Counted from the first letter of the stretch, positions 16,974 through 26,360 are shown. The stretch is 64,000 bases of DNA from an uncultured Alphaproteobacteria bacterium (GCA_937776645.1 CALMRI010000007.1:62001-126000), one strand, 5' to 3'. Notes: generated by a model from the letters alone, not told the origin. Made by a program: numbers and translations.

Positions 16974-17771
16974 TTATAGATAAATCCAGACCAGCAATGC
17001 GCCGCCAAGAAGCAGGCGGTAAATGACGAATGGCATGAAGCCGGCGTGCCGGAGCCAAGCCATCATCACGGATATCGAGATCAATGCGGCAAGGAAGGCA
17101 ATACCGGCGGCAATCGCCGCGTCGAAGCCAAGCTCCAGATCGCCGGTTTGATGAATATTCAAGCCGGCCAGGGTTGCCGCGCCGAGAATCGCCGGGATGC
17201 TAAGCAACAGCGAGAACCGGGCCGCGTCGGCGCGCTCGAACCCGATCATTCGCGCCGCCGTCATGGTCACCCCGGAACGACTGGCCCCTGGAATCAAGGC
17301 TAGGACTTGGGCGAGGCCGATAAACAGCGCGGCAGCATAGCTCATATGCTCGAGGCGCCGGATAGTCATTCCCACCCGGTCGGCGATTCCAAGCACCACG
17401 CCAAAGCCGATCGTCGACCAGGCAATCACCTCGGTCGTCCGCAGGGCATCGCCAAGATATTGAGAAACGAAATAACCAGCCGCGACCACCGGTAACGACG
17501 CTAGAGCAATCAGCGAGAATAGGTCTAGCCCGGCACTGTCGCTTCCCTTGAGCGCCTGTAACAAGCCGAGCAACATTCGGCTGATATCGCGCCATGAATA
17601 AACCATCACCGCGCCAAGCGTTCCCACATGGACTGCGATATCAATGACCAAGCCCTGATCTGGCCATCCCAGGACATGTGGAACAAGCGCGAGATGTCCC
17701 GACGAGGAAACCGGCAGGAATTCAGTCAGACCCTGGATCACCGCCAGTATGGCAAGATGCAAGAGGGGCAA
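16974..17771 (-). CDS. uppP: Undecaprenyl-diphosphatase
   Basis: UppP (BacA) dephosphorylates undecaprenyl diphosphate to recycle the lipid carrier for peptidoglycan and surface polysaccharides; excess activity gives bacitracin resistance. The 265-residue polytopic membrane protein has both family motifs: Gly-Leu-Thr-Glu-Phe-Leu-Pro-Val-Ser-Ser-Ser-Gly-His near residues 14-26, with the catalytic Glu and His, and Pro-Gly-Ala-Ser-Arg-Ser-Gly near residue 160. It is a single gene, convergent with the NDUFA9-like gene. Confidence 0.96.
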   Translation of the reverse strand: MPLLHLAILAVIQGLTEFLPVSSSGHLALVPHVLGWPDQGLVIDIAVHVGTLGAVMVYSWRDISRMLLGLLQALKGSDSAGLDLFSLIALASLPVVAAGYFVSQYLGDALRTTEVIAWSTIGFGVVLGIADRVGMTIRRLEHMSYAAALFIGLAQVLALIPGASRSGVTMTAARMIGFERADAARFSLLLSIPAILGAATLAGLNIHQTGDLELGFDAAIAAGIAFLAALISISVMMAWLRHAGFMPFVIYRLLLGGALLVWIYL

Positions 17772-17944
17772 TATACCTCCGACGTTTGTTTACGTTTTAC
17801 CGTAGTAAATTGGATATCCGACGATGTCTTTCTATCGCCGAATCGTTGAATTCTATCACGACTTTTCTGGAGAATTAGATTTGAATTCGTCCAGCAGCTG
17901 ATCGCGCGCTCCGGGTTCAGCGATAATCTGTCACCCCACCCCAA

Positions 17945-18829
17945 TCACAGGGCGAACACCCGCTTGAAGAAGCTCAGCATCTCGGCATTGGCATAGTCCG
18001 GCTGCTCATAAGGCACGAAATGGCCTGCCTCTGGGACAATGGTGACCTCGGCCTGACGAAAATAATCGTGCAGGTGATCGCTCCACTCCGCTTTCAGCAC
18101 CGGGTCGCTGGCCCCCCAGAGCACCCGCGTCGGCATCGCCAGGGGCGGCAGGTCAAGGGGAGCCTGGTTCAACTGACGAATTCGCGCGTCGTGAAATCCG
18201 ACATACCAGTCAAAGCCTCCCTGTATATTGCCAGGCGTCATGAAATTATCGACCCACAGGTCCAGATCTGCGTCGAAGGCGTGCGGATCATGGGCCCAAT
18301 GGGAGAGAAAATTCTTGAAGTAGATCCGGCAGGTGTCGCGATTGTAGCCGACCAGTTCCGCCGCCCAGGGTTGCTGATGAAACGACTGGTACCAGATTTC
18401 TCTGAGATGCTCAGGCTCGGCCCAGCGCCGGCCAATGCCGGGATAGGGGCAATCGAAGAACAGCAGCCCGGCGACCCGATCCGGCCAGCGCCGAGCGAAG
18501 GCATGGGCTGCATAGGCGCCGACGTCGTGACAGATGATCCCCAAATGCTGCAACCCAAGGCGGTCAGCCAGATGGAGGAGGTCTTCGGCCAAAATGTCCG
18601 GGTTGGTCGTTGTCGTGTCATCGGGATCTAGCAGCCGGGTCTTACCGAATTTCCGTAAATCGGGCGCAATCACATCGAAAGTCTCGGCCAAGGTTGGAAT
18701 ATTTTTATGCCAGATCCCGGAAAATTCCGGCCAACCATGCAGCAGCACCAGCGGCGAGCCTCTGCCGGCGCGCAGATAGTGGATATCCAAGTTGGTCGTC
18801 TCAAGTCTGTTCGAGGTTACGTTGACCAT
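17945..18829 (-). CDS. Alpha/beta hydrolase (epoxide hydrolase / dehalogenase branch)
   Basis: A 294-residue alpha/beta-fold hydrolase. It has the oxyanion His-Gly-Trp-Pro-Glu-Phe near residue 30, a nucleophile elbow Cys-His-Asp-Val-Gly-Ala with Asp as nucleophile (so not a Ser esterase), a cap domain, and Pro-Glu-Ala-Gly-His-Phe with the catalytic His near the C-terminus. An Asp nucleophile and His-Gly-Trp-Pro are characteristic of epoxide hydrolases and haloacetate or haloalkane dehalogenases. No signal peptide is seen. It stands divergent from the dioxygenase gene, with 167 bases between them that could hold both promoters. Confidence 0.85.
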   Translation of the reverse strand: MVNVTSNRLETTNLDIHYLRAGRGSPLVLLHGWPEFSGIWHKNIPTLAETFDVIAPDLRKFGKTRLLDPDDTTTTNPDILAEDLLHLADRLGLQHLGIICHDVGAYAAHAFARRWPDRVAGLLFFDCPYPGIGRRWAEPEHLREIWYQSFHQQPWAAELVGYNRDTCRIYFKNFLSHWAHDPHAFDADLDLWVDNFMTPGNIQGGFDWYVGFHDARIRQLNQAPLDLPPLAMPTRVLWGASDPVLKAEWSDHLHDYFRQAEVTIVPEAGHFVPYEQPDYANAEMLSFFKRVFAL

Positions 18830-18996
18830 GGTTCGGACCCACTTCCAGCCGGTGATGGCGCCTCTTCGGGCAGTCTGCCCGCTCAGAGCCGGCTGTCCAA
18901 CCCCGAGCGGTGCCGTGCAAGGATGGGTGATGCTCTTGCAAGGACGGGCGCAACGCGGGAAAACTGTCGCACCCCGTCAAGGATTGGAGGTTTGCC

Positions 18997-20007
18997 ATGT
19001 CGGTTGCCGAAGACAGTCGTTCCGAGGAACCCGCCGAACAGCCCGGCGCCTTTGGACCGTTCACCGGCGCCAATGCCTGGACCGGCTCCACGCTGAATGC
19101 CGATGCGGGCGTGGTGACGCTTGCCGCCGATTGTCTGGCGGAGATCGACCAAACGCTGGGCGTGCTCAAGGCCAACCCGTTGCCGGTGCTCAGGCTTTCG
19201 CCTGATGACGTGGAGATGCCGGCCTGCGCCGCGACCATGACCTCGGTGCGCTGGGAACTGGATCAGGGGCTTGGCTTCGCCATAATCGACCGCCTACCGC
19301 TGGACCGGATGAGCAACGAGGAGGCGACGGCGATCTATTGGTTGCTGGCGCGGATGACCGGGCGGCCGGTGGCGCAGAAATGGGTTGATGGGCGGATGCT
19401 GTATTCGGTGACCGATCTCGGCAAACCTTCGGGCAATGGCGTCCGGCCCGATGTGACCAACGAGGACCAGAGTTTCCACACCGACAATTCCTACAATCTT
19501 TGCCCGCCGGATCATGTCGGACTGCTCTGCCTGCACCCGGCGATGGAAGGTGGAATCAGCCGTGTGGTCAGCATGACCGCGGTGCATAACCGTATGGCGG
19601 CGGAACACCCGGCCCTGATTGGGCGCTTGTATGAACCGTATTTTTTTGACCGTCAGCGGGAACATGCCGACAGCGACGCCACGACGATCCACCGCCCGGC
19701 CCTGGCCCACGAGGATGGTGGTCTGCGTGTGCGGGTCTCGCGGAACCTAATTTTTCAAGGCTACAAGCTGGTCGGCAAGGCGGCCGACCGACGCAGCGAG
19801 GCGGCGATCGATGCCTGGTTTTCGATCGTCGACGACCCGGCGATGTACCGGGAGTTCTTTTTCGAGCCCGGCCAAATCCAATTCGTCAACAACCGGATCC
19901 TCGGCCATAAGCGCACCCGATTCACCGACTGGCCGGATGCCCAGCGCAAACGCCACCTGATGCGGGTTTGGCTGCGCGAAAAGGGTCGAAATTTTTATAA
20001 CGGCTGA
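18997..20007 (+). CDS. TauD/TfdA-like Fe(II)/2-oxoglutarate dioxygenase
   Basis: A 336-residue protein with the double-stranded beta-helix pattern of the TauD/TfdA superfamily: His-x-Asp in Ser-Phe-His-Thr-Asp-Asn near residue 165, a distal His in Ile-Leu-Gly-His-Lys-Arg-Thr-Arg near residue 305, and an Arg shortly after (Met-Arg-Val-Trp-Leu-Arg) to bind 2-oxoglutarate. These enzymes hydroxylate small organic substrates. The N-terminal 70 residues are not recognisable. GGAGG precedes ATG 18997. The neighbours are catabolic genes, but nothing names the substrate. Confidence 0.83.
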   Translation: MSVAEDSRSEEPAEQPGAFGPFTGANAWTGSTLNADAGVVTLAADCLAEIDQTLGVLKANPLPVLRLSPDDVEMPACAATMTSVRWELDQGLGFAIIDRLPLDRMSNEEATAIYWLLARMTGRPVAQKWVDGRMLYSVTDLGKPSGNGVRPDVTNEDQSFHTDNSYNLCPPDHVGLLCLHPAMEGGISRVVSMTAVHNRMAAEHPALIGRLYEPYFFDRQREHADSDATTIHRPALAHEDGGLRVRVSRNLIFQGYKLVGKAADRRSEAAIDAWFSIVDDPAMYREFFFEPGQIQFVNNRILGHKRTRFTDWPDAQRKRHLMRVWLREKGRNFYNG

Positions 20008-20088
20008 AGGTGGAACGGTTGACGCTGGCGGTCCACTCTCCTCGTGCCACACACGACCCCGTGACCGAAGGTGATAGGCCGTACTGGA

Positions 20089-20159
20089 CAATGATAGAGG
20101 GCGATTCACGCCTTAGTCTTTATCGCTTCGCGATCCCGGCTAAGTCGATCGCGTCCTAG
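20089..20159. repeat. Dispersed palindromic repeat, copy B
   Basis: The best-preserved of the three copies. The left end ATAGAGGGCGATTCACGCCTT is answered by an imperfect inverse at the right end (CTAAGTCGATCGCGTCCTAG), with ATCGC-TTC-GCGAT as a central hairpin. It fills the gap between the convergent dioxygenase and SDR genes, where it could also end transcription. Confidence 0.65.
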
Positions 20160-20161
20160 CG

Positions 20162-21004
20162 TTAACCCGGCTTGTCAGCCTTGCCCGGAAACGGCCGGAA
20201 CTTGGTGGCCGACCAGGCGCCATCGATGGCCAGCACATGGCCGGAGATAAATGACGCGTCGTCCGAGCACAAAAAGGCGATGCCGTTGGCGATATCCTCC
20301 GGCGCGCCGACCCGGCCGAGCGGGGTGGCGTTCAGGGTCATGTCGCGGAAGTATTCGTTGGTCTCGAAACGGTCGCGGTTCATCGGTGTCAGAATCATTC
20401 CCGGCGCAATGGCGTTCACCCGGATATTATCGGGACCATAATCCGCCGCCATGTTTCTCGTCAGGCCGATTACCGCCGCCTTGGTCGCTGAATAGATCGA
20501 ACTGCCGGGCACTCCCATGATGCCGTAGATCGAGGCGATGTTGACGATCACCCCACCCTTTCGACGCTCCCCATTGTCGCCTTTCGGGCCGCCCTCGCGG
20601 ATTGCCGTGACAGCGGCGCCGGCGCAGCGGAACAGCGCCCGCAGATTGATGTCGAGGAACCGATCGAGATCCTCGTCGTTGGTTTGATGAACCGCCGTCG
20701 AGGCCCCTATACCGGCATTGTTGACCAGGATGGTCATACCGCCGAAGGCTTGTTTACAGTTCTCGACCATCGCCGCTGGTGCGTCGGCGTCGGTGATATC
20801 GCGGGTCTCGGCAATACAGCGGCCCCATCCCGCTTCTTGCGCCCTTGCTTTGGCGAGCCGCGCGGTTTCCGCCGCGCCTTCGCCATTGCGATCAACCGCC
20901 AAGACATCGGCGCCATCGGCAATCAGCCTGAGTGCGGTGGCGCGGCCAATACCGGATCCGGCGCCGGTGATGATTGCCGCGTGGCCTCTAAGTCTGTCGC
21001 TCAT
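20162..21004 (-). CDS. Short-chain dehydrogenase/reductase 1
   Basis: A 280-residue classical SDR. It has the cofactor motif Thr-Gly-Ala-Gly-Ser-Gly-Ile-Gly near residue 14, Asp at the end of the second strand (Ala-Val-Asp-Arg), which favours NAD(H), Asn-Asn-Ala-Gly near residue 95, the catalytic Ser in the Asn-Ile-Ala-Ser-Ile-Tyr segment, and Tyr-Ser-Ala-Thr-Lys. It oxidises or reduces an unknown alcohol or ketone. It is the last of three tandem SDR genes on this strand, 54 bases after SDR 2, to which it is clearly paralogous. Confidence 0.9.
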   Translation of the reverse strand: MSDRLRGHAAIITGAGSGIGRATALRLIADGADVLAVDRNGEGAAETARLAKARAQEAGWGRCIAETRDITDADAPAAMVENCKQAFGGMTILVNNAGIGASTAVHQTNDEDLDRFLDINLRALFRCAGAAVTAIREGGPKGDNGERRKGGVIVNIASIYGIMGVPGSSIYSATKAAVIGLTRNMAADYGPDNIRVNAIAPGMILTPMNRDRFETNEYFRDMTLNATPLGRVGAPEDIANGIAFLCSDDASFISGHVLAIDGAWSATKFRPFPGKADKPG

Positions 21005-21058
21005 GGCAAGCTCCCAGGGTGGATGGGAAAAGTCGGCGAAGAAGGAAAACGAGTCACT

Positions 21059-21856
21059 TTAGTCATGCACATCATCAGGAAACGGCCGGTATTTCGTGGT
21101 CGACCAACCACCATCGATAGCCAGGGTCTGGCCGGTGATATACGCAGCATCGTTGGAGCACAGGAAGGCGATGCCCGCGGCGACCTCTTCCGGTTCGGCG
21201 GCGCGACCGAGCGGGGTTTGCCCGATCAACCCTTCGAGGAAGAACGCGTCATTGTCTTCGAACCGGCTTTTGGTGAGATTGGTTTTGATCAACCCCGGCG
21301 CGACGGCGTTCACCCGAATGCCATAGGGGCCGTAGTCGGCGGCCATGTTTTGGGTCAGCCCGATCACCGCCGCCTTGGAAGCGGAATAGATCGAGCTGCC
21401 GGGGAATCCCCGGAGGCCGAAAACTGAGGCGATGTTGATGATGCAACCACCTTGGCCGGCCTCGCGCATGGCCGCCACGCCTTCACGGGCATAGCGGAAC
21501 AGCGCCCGAATATTGATGTTGATAAACCGGTCAAGATCTTCGTCCGAGGTGGTATGAACCGGCTTGGCCGCGCCAATCCCGGCGTTGTTGACCAGGATCC
21601 GCGGGCTCCCAAACTCCGCCTTGCAACGGGCCACCATCTCAGCCGGGGAGCCATCTTCGCCGACGTCCGATTTCGCGTGCGCGCAGCGCCCGGGTCCATT
21701 GCCGGCAAGTCGGGCGGTTTCGGCCACACCGTCCGCGTCACGGTCGATTGCCAGCACATCGGCACCGTCGGCCACGAAGCGCAGGGTCGTCGCGCGTCCG
21801 ATCCCGGATCCGGCGCCAGTCACGATGGCCGGCATGCCTTCCAGTCGTTCAGCCAT
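21059..21856 (-). CDS. Short-chain dehydrogenase/reductase 2
   Basis: A 265-residue classical SDR from ATG 21856, preceded by GGGAG. A longer frame to 21889 overlaps SDR 3 and was rejected. Motifs are Thr-Gly-Ala-Gly-Ser-Gly-Ile-Gly, Ala-Ile-Asp-Arg (NAD preference), Asn-Asn-Ala-Gly, and Tyr-Ser-Ala-Ser-Lys. It closely resembles SDR 1 along its whole length, including the Asp-Gly-Ala-Asp-Val-Leu-Ala segment, so the two probably arose by tandem duplication. Substrate unknown. Confidence 0.9.
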   Translation of the reverse strand: MAERLEGMPAIVTGAGSGIGRATTLRFVADGADVLAIDRDADGVAETARLAGNGPGRCAHAKSDVGEDGSPAEMVARCKAEFGSPRILVNNAGIGAAKPVHTTSDEDLDRFININIRALFRYAREGVAAMREAGQGGCIINIASVFGLRGFPGSSIYSASKAAVIGLTQNMAADYGPYGIRVNAVAPGLIKTNLTKSRFEDNDAFFLEGLIGQTPLGRAAEPEEVAAGIAFLCSNDAAYITGQTLAIDGGWSTTKYRPFPDDVHD

Positions 21857-21873
21857 TTTGTATCTCCCGTTCG

Positions 21874-22623
21874 TTAACTCGCCGTCCAACCGCCATCCAC
21901 CGGCAGCGCTACGCCGGTGATGAAATCCGCCTCGTCCGACAGGAAAAACATCACCCCGGCGGCGATGTCCTTCGGCTGCCCAAGACGACCCAGCGGGATA
22001 CCGACCTCCATGGCCTCTATCCGGCTGCTGTTGTCGCCTTCGAACATCCCGGTAAGCATCGGCGTAAGAGAGGCCACCGGCAGGATAGTATTGACCCGAA
22101 TTTTCTGCTTTGCCAATTCAAGTGCGCTGGCCTTGGTGAAGGCGATCGCTGCGGCCTTGCTGGTGGCATAGACGGTGTTCCCGGCGCGGGGCTTCACCGC
22201 TGAGGTCGAGGCGATGTTGACGATCGACCCACCGCCGCGCTTGTCCAGTTCCGGCACCCCATATTTGGTGAAGTGAAAGATCGATTTCACATTGGCCTCA
22301 AAAACCCGGTCATAGAGACTCTCGTCCATGTCCACGACGCGAACCGGGCGATAGGAAAGCCCGGCATTGTTAACGATGATGTCGAGGCCGCCGAAGGCCT
22401 TCACCGTTGCCGTGATCACCTCCTTGACGGGGCCGGCCTTGCCAATATCCGCCTCCATTGCGATCGCCGCGTCGCCCAGCGCATCGGCGGTGCGCCGGGC
22501 GTTATCGCCGACGATATCGACCACTACGACCTTGGCGCCAACCGCCACCAGCCGCTTCGAGATTTCCGTTCCGAAACCACCGCCACCGCCGGTGACGATG
22601 GCGACCTTGCCCTCTAGACTCAT
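21874..22623 (-). CDS. Short-chain dehydrogenase/reductase 3
   Basis: A 249-residue SDR from ATG 22623, with GGGAGG eight bases ahead. The glycine motif is Thr-Gly-Gly-Gly-Gly-Gly-Phe-Gly, the second strand ends Val-Val-Val-Asp-Ile (NAD preference), and Asn-Asn-Ala-Gly and Tyr-Ala-Thr-Ser-Lys are present. It is less similar to SDR 1 and 2 than they are to each other. It leads the three-gene set and is divergent from the luciferase-like monooxygenase, with about 90 bases between starts, so the two units may share a control region. Confidence 0.9.
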   Translation of the reverse strand: MSLEGKVAIVTGGGGGFGTEISKRLVAVGAKVVVVDIVGDNARRTADALGDAAIAMEADIGKAGPVKEVITATVKAFGGLDIIVNNAGLSYRPVRVVDMDESLYDRVFEANVKSIFHFTKYGVPELDKRGGGSIVNIASTSAVKPRAGNTVYATSKAAAIAFTKASALELAKQKIRVNTILPVASLTPMLTGMFEGDNSSRIEAMEVGIPLGRLGQPKDIAAGVMFFLSDEADFITGVALPVDGGWTAS

Positions 22624-22713
22624 GGATCTGCCTCCCATCATGCACGCGATTGGCTCCGCGTTGGACCCTTACTATACTCGCTCGGAACCGCGAGACGGAT
22701 CGGGAGAGTGATG

Positions 22714-23793
22714 ATGGATTTCGGCCATTTTAGCCTCATGGGATACCGCGAGAAGGGTTACCCGACCGAACGGGTGTTCAAGGAGCACATGGAACAGGTG
22801 AAATTAGCCGATGTGTTGGGCTTTGATATTGCCTGGTTCGCCGAGCACCATTTTTCCAACTACTGCGCCTGCTCGTCACCGCTGCTGATGGCCGCAGCCT
22901 GTGCGCCGATTACCAAGAGAATTAGGCTCGGAACGGCGGTGATCGTCAGTCCGCTCTACGAGCCTTCGCGGGTGCTGGCTGAGATCGGAATGGTTGACGC
23001 GATCAGCGGCGGGCGGTTGGTGCTTGGCGTCGGCAGTGGATATCAGCCCTACGAGTTCGAACGTTTCGGCGCTGATATCACCAAGTCCAAGGAGATGATG
23101 GACGAATTCCTCGAGATGGTGGAACGCGCCTTCACCCAGACCGTCTTCAGTTATGATGGCAAGCACTACCAGATGCCTGAGACCCATATCAGCGCCCGCA
23201 CGGTCAATGGGGTGCCGGAGATCTGGATCGCCGGGGATGGCGAGGCCGGTCACCGGATGGCGGCACGGCGCGGCTATGTGCCGATGTTCACCGGTCGTTG
23301 GAAGGGGGCGGATTATATCGGCGAGATGCGCGGTCGGCTGGAGCAAGCGTGGAGCGCCGAGGGTAAGGACCCGAAGGTGCTGCCGATGGGCTATCAACGT
23401 TTCCTTTGCGTGACCGAGAGCCGGGCTGAGGCGCTGGAATATGCCGACCACTGCCGCCATCAGATCCGCCTGGCGTCGGCATTGCGCCGCCGCGCTGAGG
23501 TGATGAATGATGGCATGATGAACGAAATCCCGTTCCCGGATGAACCGCCCTTGGAGGAGATGCTGGATAATCTGCTCATCGGTGATTGCCAGACTATCGC
23601 CGAACGGCTGGCGGCGGAAATACGCGTTGGCCGGCCGAGCCATGTGATGTTTCACGTTCAGGTCGGCGGCTCGGCCCAAGCCCAAGCCCTGAACTCAATG
23701 GAAAAATTCGCCAGTAACATTCGACCGATGCTGGAGAAGGAACTGGGCCCGTTGAAGGATATTGGCGCCCCGCTGCCGCAAGCGGCGGCGTAA
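22714..23793 (+). CDS. Luciferase-like flavin-dependent monooxygenase
   Basis: A roughly 359-residue TIM-barrel protein of the bacterial luciferase superfamily, which oxygenates small organics with reduced FMN from a partner reductase or F420. Recognisable parts are Trp-Phe-Ala-Glu-His-His-Phe near residue 45, Arg-Ile-Arg-Leu-Gly-Thr-Ala-Val, Gly-Arg-Leu-Val-Leu-Gly-Val-Gly-Ser-Gly, and the late Gly-Asp-Cys-Gln-Thr-Ile-Ala-Glu-Arg-Leu. ATG 22714 is best spaced from GGGAG; ATG 22711 is also possible. The C-terminal Gly-rich tail is unconserved. Bases 23794-23995 hold nothing I recognise. Confidence 0.88.
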   Translation: MDFGHFSLMGYREKGYPTERVFKEHMEQVKLADVLGFDIAWFAEHHFSNYCACSSPLLMAAACAPITKRIRLGTAVIVSPLYEPSRVLAEIGMVDAISGGRLVLGVGSGYQPYEFERFGADITKSKEMMDEFLEMVERAFTQTVFSYDGKHYQMPETHISARTVNGVPEIWIAGDGEAGHRMAARRGYVPMFTGRWKGADYIGEMRGRLEQAWSAEGKDPKVLPMGYQRFLCVTESRAEALEYADHCRHQIRLASALRRRAEVMNDGMMNEIPFPDEPPLEEMLDNLLIGDCQTIAERLAAEIRVGRPSHVMFHVQVGGSAQAQALNSMEKFASNIRPMLEKELGPLKDIGAPLPQAAA

Positions 23794-23995
23794 GGAGACA
23801 GCGTTGCCGGCAAGTTTTTCGCGGCAAGATTGGTAAGGCGATCTCCAATCCTGGTTATTGGCACCGGCGGTAATCGGAAGATGAAGTCAACGCCTATTTG
23901 ATCGAAGGGACCCGTCGAGAGATCGGGCCGGGAACAGAGATCGAGAAAAAGGGAAGGTCCGTTGCGATCACTCCTGCTTTTCTTAGCGCCGACTT

Positions 23996-25726
23996 TTAAT
24001 GCTGACGGGTCTCCGCCGCCACGATCTCGCTCATGAAAGGTGCCGCGATGTCGGCATTGATCTTGCAGTCGAGGAATATCGGTCCCTCGGGGTTGCCAAG
24101 CATCGGCGCCAGCGCCTCCAGCTCATCTAAGGTCCGAACGGTGTGAGCATCATAGCCGAAAGCCTCAGCGATCGGGGCGAAGTCCACATCCGGGAACACC
24201 GACTTGGCCACTGGTAGCTGGCGCATCCTGAGGAAATGTAACTCCGCCCCATAGGCGCAGTCATTCATCAGCACGACCACCAACGGCAGGTCCTCGCGCA
24301 CCACGGTTTCCAACTCACCCATGGTCATCAGGAAGGCGCCGTCTCCGACCACCAGGACCGTCGGCACTTCCGGCCGCGCCTTGGCGACGCCGAGCGCAGC
24401 GCCGAACCCAAGACCGATGGAGGCGAAATCGTTGGTCATCTTAAAATATTCCGGCCCCGGCACCGACAGGTACGGCAGCACGCCGAGGAAATTACCAGAA
24501 TCGTAGACCATGCTTCTTTTTTCCGGCAACAACCGGTCCAAAGCCACCGCCAACGAGCGCGGATCGACGGTCCGGGCGGTATTGGCCGGTTGGAAATCCT
24601 TGGTGATGGTGAAGGCCTTCAGGAAATCCTGGGTCTCGGCGCCATGGAACGGTTTGTTGGCGGCGGCTCGATCCGGCAGCGCGTTGATCAATTGCTCGGC
24701 CACCAGCTTGGCATCGCCGACGACCGCCACGTCGGCGGTGGTCCAGCGACCGATGCTGGCGCGCAGCGCGTCGACTTGGATCAACGGCACATCGGCGGGC
24801 AGCGACTCGCCGAAGCTCATGGTCAGGATGTTGAGCCCGGCGCCAAACACCAGCACGCAATCGGCCTCGCTGGCCATGCGCCGGGCGGCGGAATGCGAAA
24901 ACGAGCCGATAATCCCGAGGTTGAGCCGGTGTCCCCGGAACATATCCTTGCCCTTGGCGGTGGTGGCGAGCAGCGCTCCGGTCTTCTCGGCGAGCGCGAT
25001 CAGGGCGCCCTTAGCTCCCGACTTATGCGCCCCATGGCCGGCCAGGATCAGTGGTTTTTTGGCTGTCGAAAGCAGCGCTGTCGCAGCGGTGATCGACTGG
25101 CTGCGTGCTGGTTTTCCCGGGCGCGGCGGTATAGGCTTGGCGTCGACCGGTGCCGGTCCCTCGTCATCAGCCGGGATCTCGATCTCCGCCTCCTGGACGT
25201 TCACCGGCAGTAGCAAGACCACGGCAGTACCACGCCGGGCGGTGGCGGCGGCATCGGCCAGGGTCTGCCGCGCGGTCTTGGCACTGGTCGGAATGAAGGT
25301 GCGGATACCGACCGCCTTCAAGACAGAGCTGGCGTCGACGCCCTTGTAATCCGGCCCCTGACTGTTTGTTGACCCGCCCGGGATGGCAACATCACCTTGG
25401 ATGATCAGCACCGGGTTACCGGTTCGGTTGGCGAAGGTGGCGCCATGCAAGCCATTGGTCATCGCCGGCCCGCGCCCAACGCAAACCACCGCCAACCGTC
25501 CGGTTGCGGCGGCATAGCCATCGGCCATGGTTATCGCAATATTCTCATGCCGGGCACCGATGAAATCGATCCCCACCGCGTCCAGGGTCACGCAGAAATG
25601 AGCGGTGTCGTCGCTCATCAAGCCAAAGACCGTGTCGACGCCCATCGCCTTGATATCCTCGGCGAGGATTTGATAGACATGCGTCGTTCGGCCCGTTGCC
25701 GTGCCCGGTTTTTCTTGTACTGCCAT
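23996..25726 (-). CDS. Thiamine diphosphate-dependent enzyme, acetolactate synthase-like
   Basis: A 576-residue ThDP enzyme with the usual three domains. It has the Glu that activates the cofactor in Ala-Arg-His-Glu-Asn-Ile-Ala near residue 60, a central domain with His-Gly-Ala-His-Lys-Ser, and the C-terminal Gly-Asp-Gly-Ala-Phe to Asn-Asp-Cys motif that binds ThDP-Mg. Length and order match the acetolactate synthase/benzoylformate decarboxylase family. No regulatory small-subunit gene (ilvH/ilvN) is adjacent, so a catabolic carboligase or decarboxylase acting on a 2-oxo acid is more likely than isoleucine-valine synthesis. Confidence 0.88.
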   Translation of the reverse strand: MAVQEKPGTATGRTTHVYQILAEDIKAMGVDTVFGLMSDDTAHFCVTLDAVGIDFIGARHENIAITMADGYAAATGRLAVVCVGRGPAMTNGLHGATFANRTGNPVLIIQGDVAIPGGSTNSQGPDYKGVDASSVLKAVGIRTFIPTSAKTARQTLADAAATARRGTAVVLLLPVNVQEAEIEIPADDEGPAPVDAKPIPPRPGKPARSQSITAATALLSTAKKPLILAGHGAHKSGAKGALIALAEKTGALLATTAKGKDMFRGHRLNLGIIGSFSHSAARRMASEADCVLVFGAGLNILTMSFGESLPADVPLIQVDALRASIGRWTTADVAVVGDAKLVAEQLINALPDRAAANKPFHGAETQDFLKAFTITKDFQPANTARTVDPRSLAVALDRLLPEKRSMVYDSGNFLGVLPYLSVPGPEYFKMTNDFASIGLGFGAALGVAKARPEVPTVLVVGDGAFLMTMGELETVVREDLPLVVVLMNDCAYGAELHFLRMRQLPVAKSVFPDVDFAPIAEAFGYDAHTVRTLDELEALAPMLGNPEGPIFLDCKINADIAAPFMSEIVAAETRQH

Positions 25727-25869
25727 CGTCTTGCCCCCCTGTTTCCCGCAGCGGCGGGAAGATCCTGGGGGAGCCTAGGACTGATGTCACCACTGTGTCG
25801 AGCATTCTGGACTGGCTTGGCGGCTACAGTGGCGATCCTCTACGCTGGTGATCGCCCGCACAGTCAAAA

Positions 25870-26345
25870 GCCGCGCGGCGGTTGGATCCCGCGAAGAAGA
25901 AAACAGGCACCGGCCGGATCGAAGATGTGGCGGCGGCGGCGGAAGCTGGCAACACCACTAAGCTAGGCTCCGGCACTGGACCGCCGGGTTCAAATAATGA
26001 GCCAAGGAGGAATTCGGCATCATCGGCGTCGTCGGAAACAGAAATCCCATGTCGAGCCGCTGATGTCCCGACATGAAACGATCGGCGAAATTGCGGTGCA
26101 TGGAGGCGTCGTAGACGGTCAGGGTCGGGTGTGGACTTTGCCCCGCAGGCCGCCAAGTGTCGTCACACTGGTCTTGAAGACATTGATAGGCACCGACGGG
26201 ATATCGACCCAGCCCTTTACTGTGCACGGTGTCTTCGCCAGGGCCCCGCGGTCAGAGAGCGGGAGGTAACGGTCGGTTGCATCGCCGTCAAGGTACGCGA
26301 TTGGGCGTCAAACCGAGCCGGTCCAAAGGGTAATTGGGACTGCGT
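25870..26345 (-). pseudogene. Degraded coding region, family not recognised
   Basis: The 634-base gap between the ThDP gene and tupA holds coding-like sequence on the minus strand, split between frames. One frame (about 26300-26110) reads Tyr-Leu-Asp-Gly-Asp-Ala-Thr-Asp-Arg-Tyr and later Asp-Ile-Pro-Ser-Val-Pro-Ile-Asn-Val-Phe-Lys-Thr-Ser-Val-Thr-Thr-Leu-Gly-Gly. A second (about 26140-25960) continues with Leu-Thr-Val-Tyr-Asp-Ala-Ser-Met-His-Arg-Asn-Phe-Ala-Asp and Arg-Leu-Asp-Met-Gly-Phe-Leu-Phe-Pro. It looks like a real protein broken by a frameshift near 26130, but I cannot name it. Bases 25727-25869 show nothing. Confidence 0.4.
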
Positions 26346-26360
26346 TTCCATCGTGTAAAA

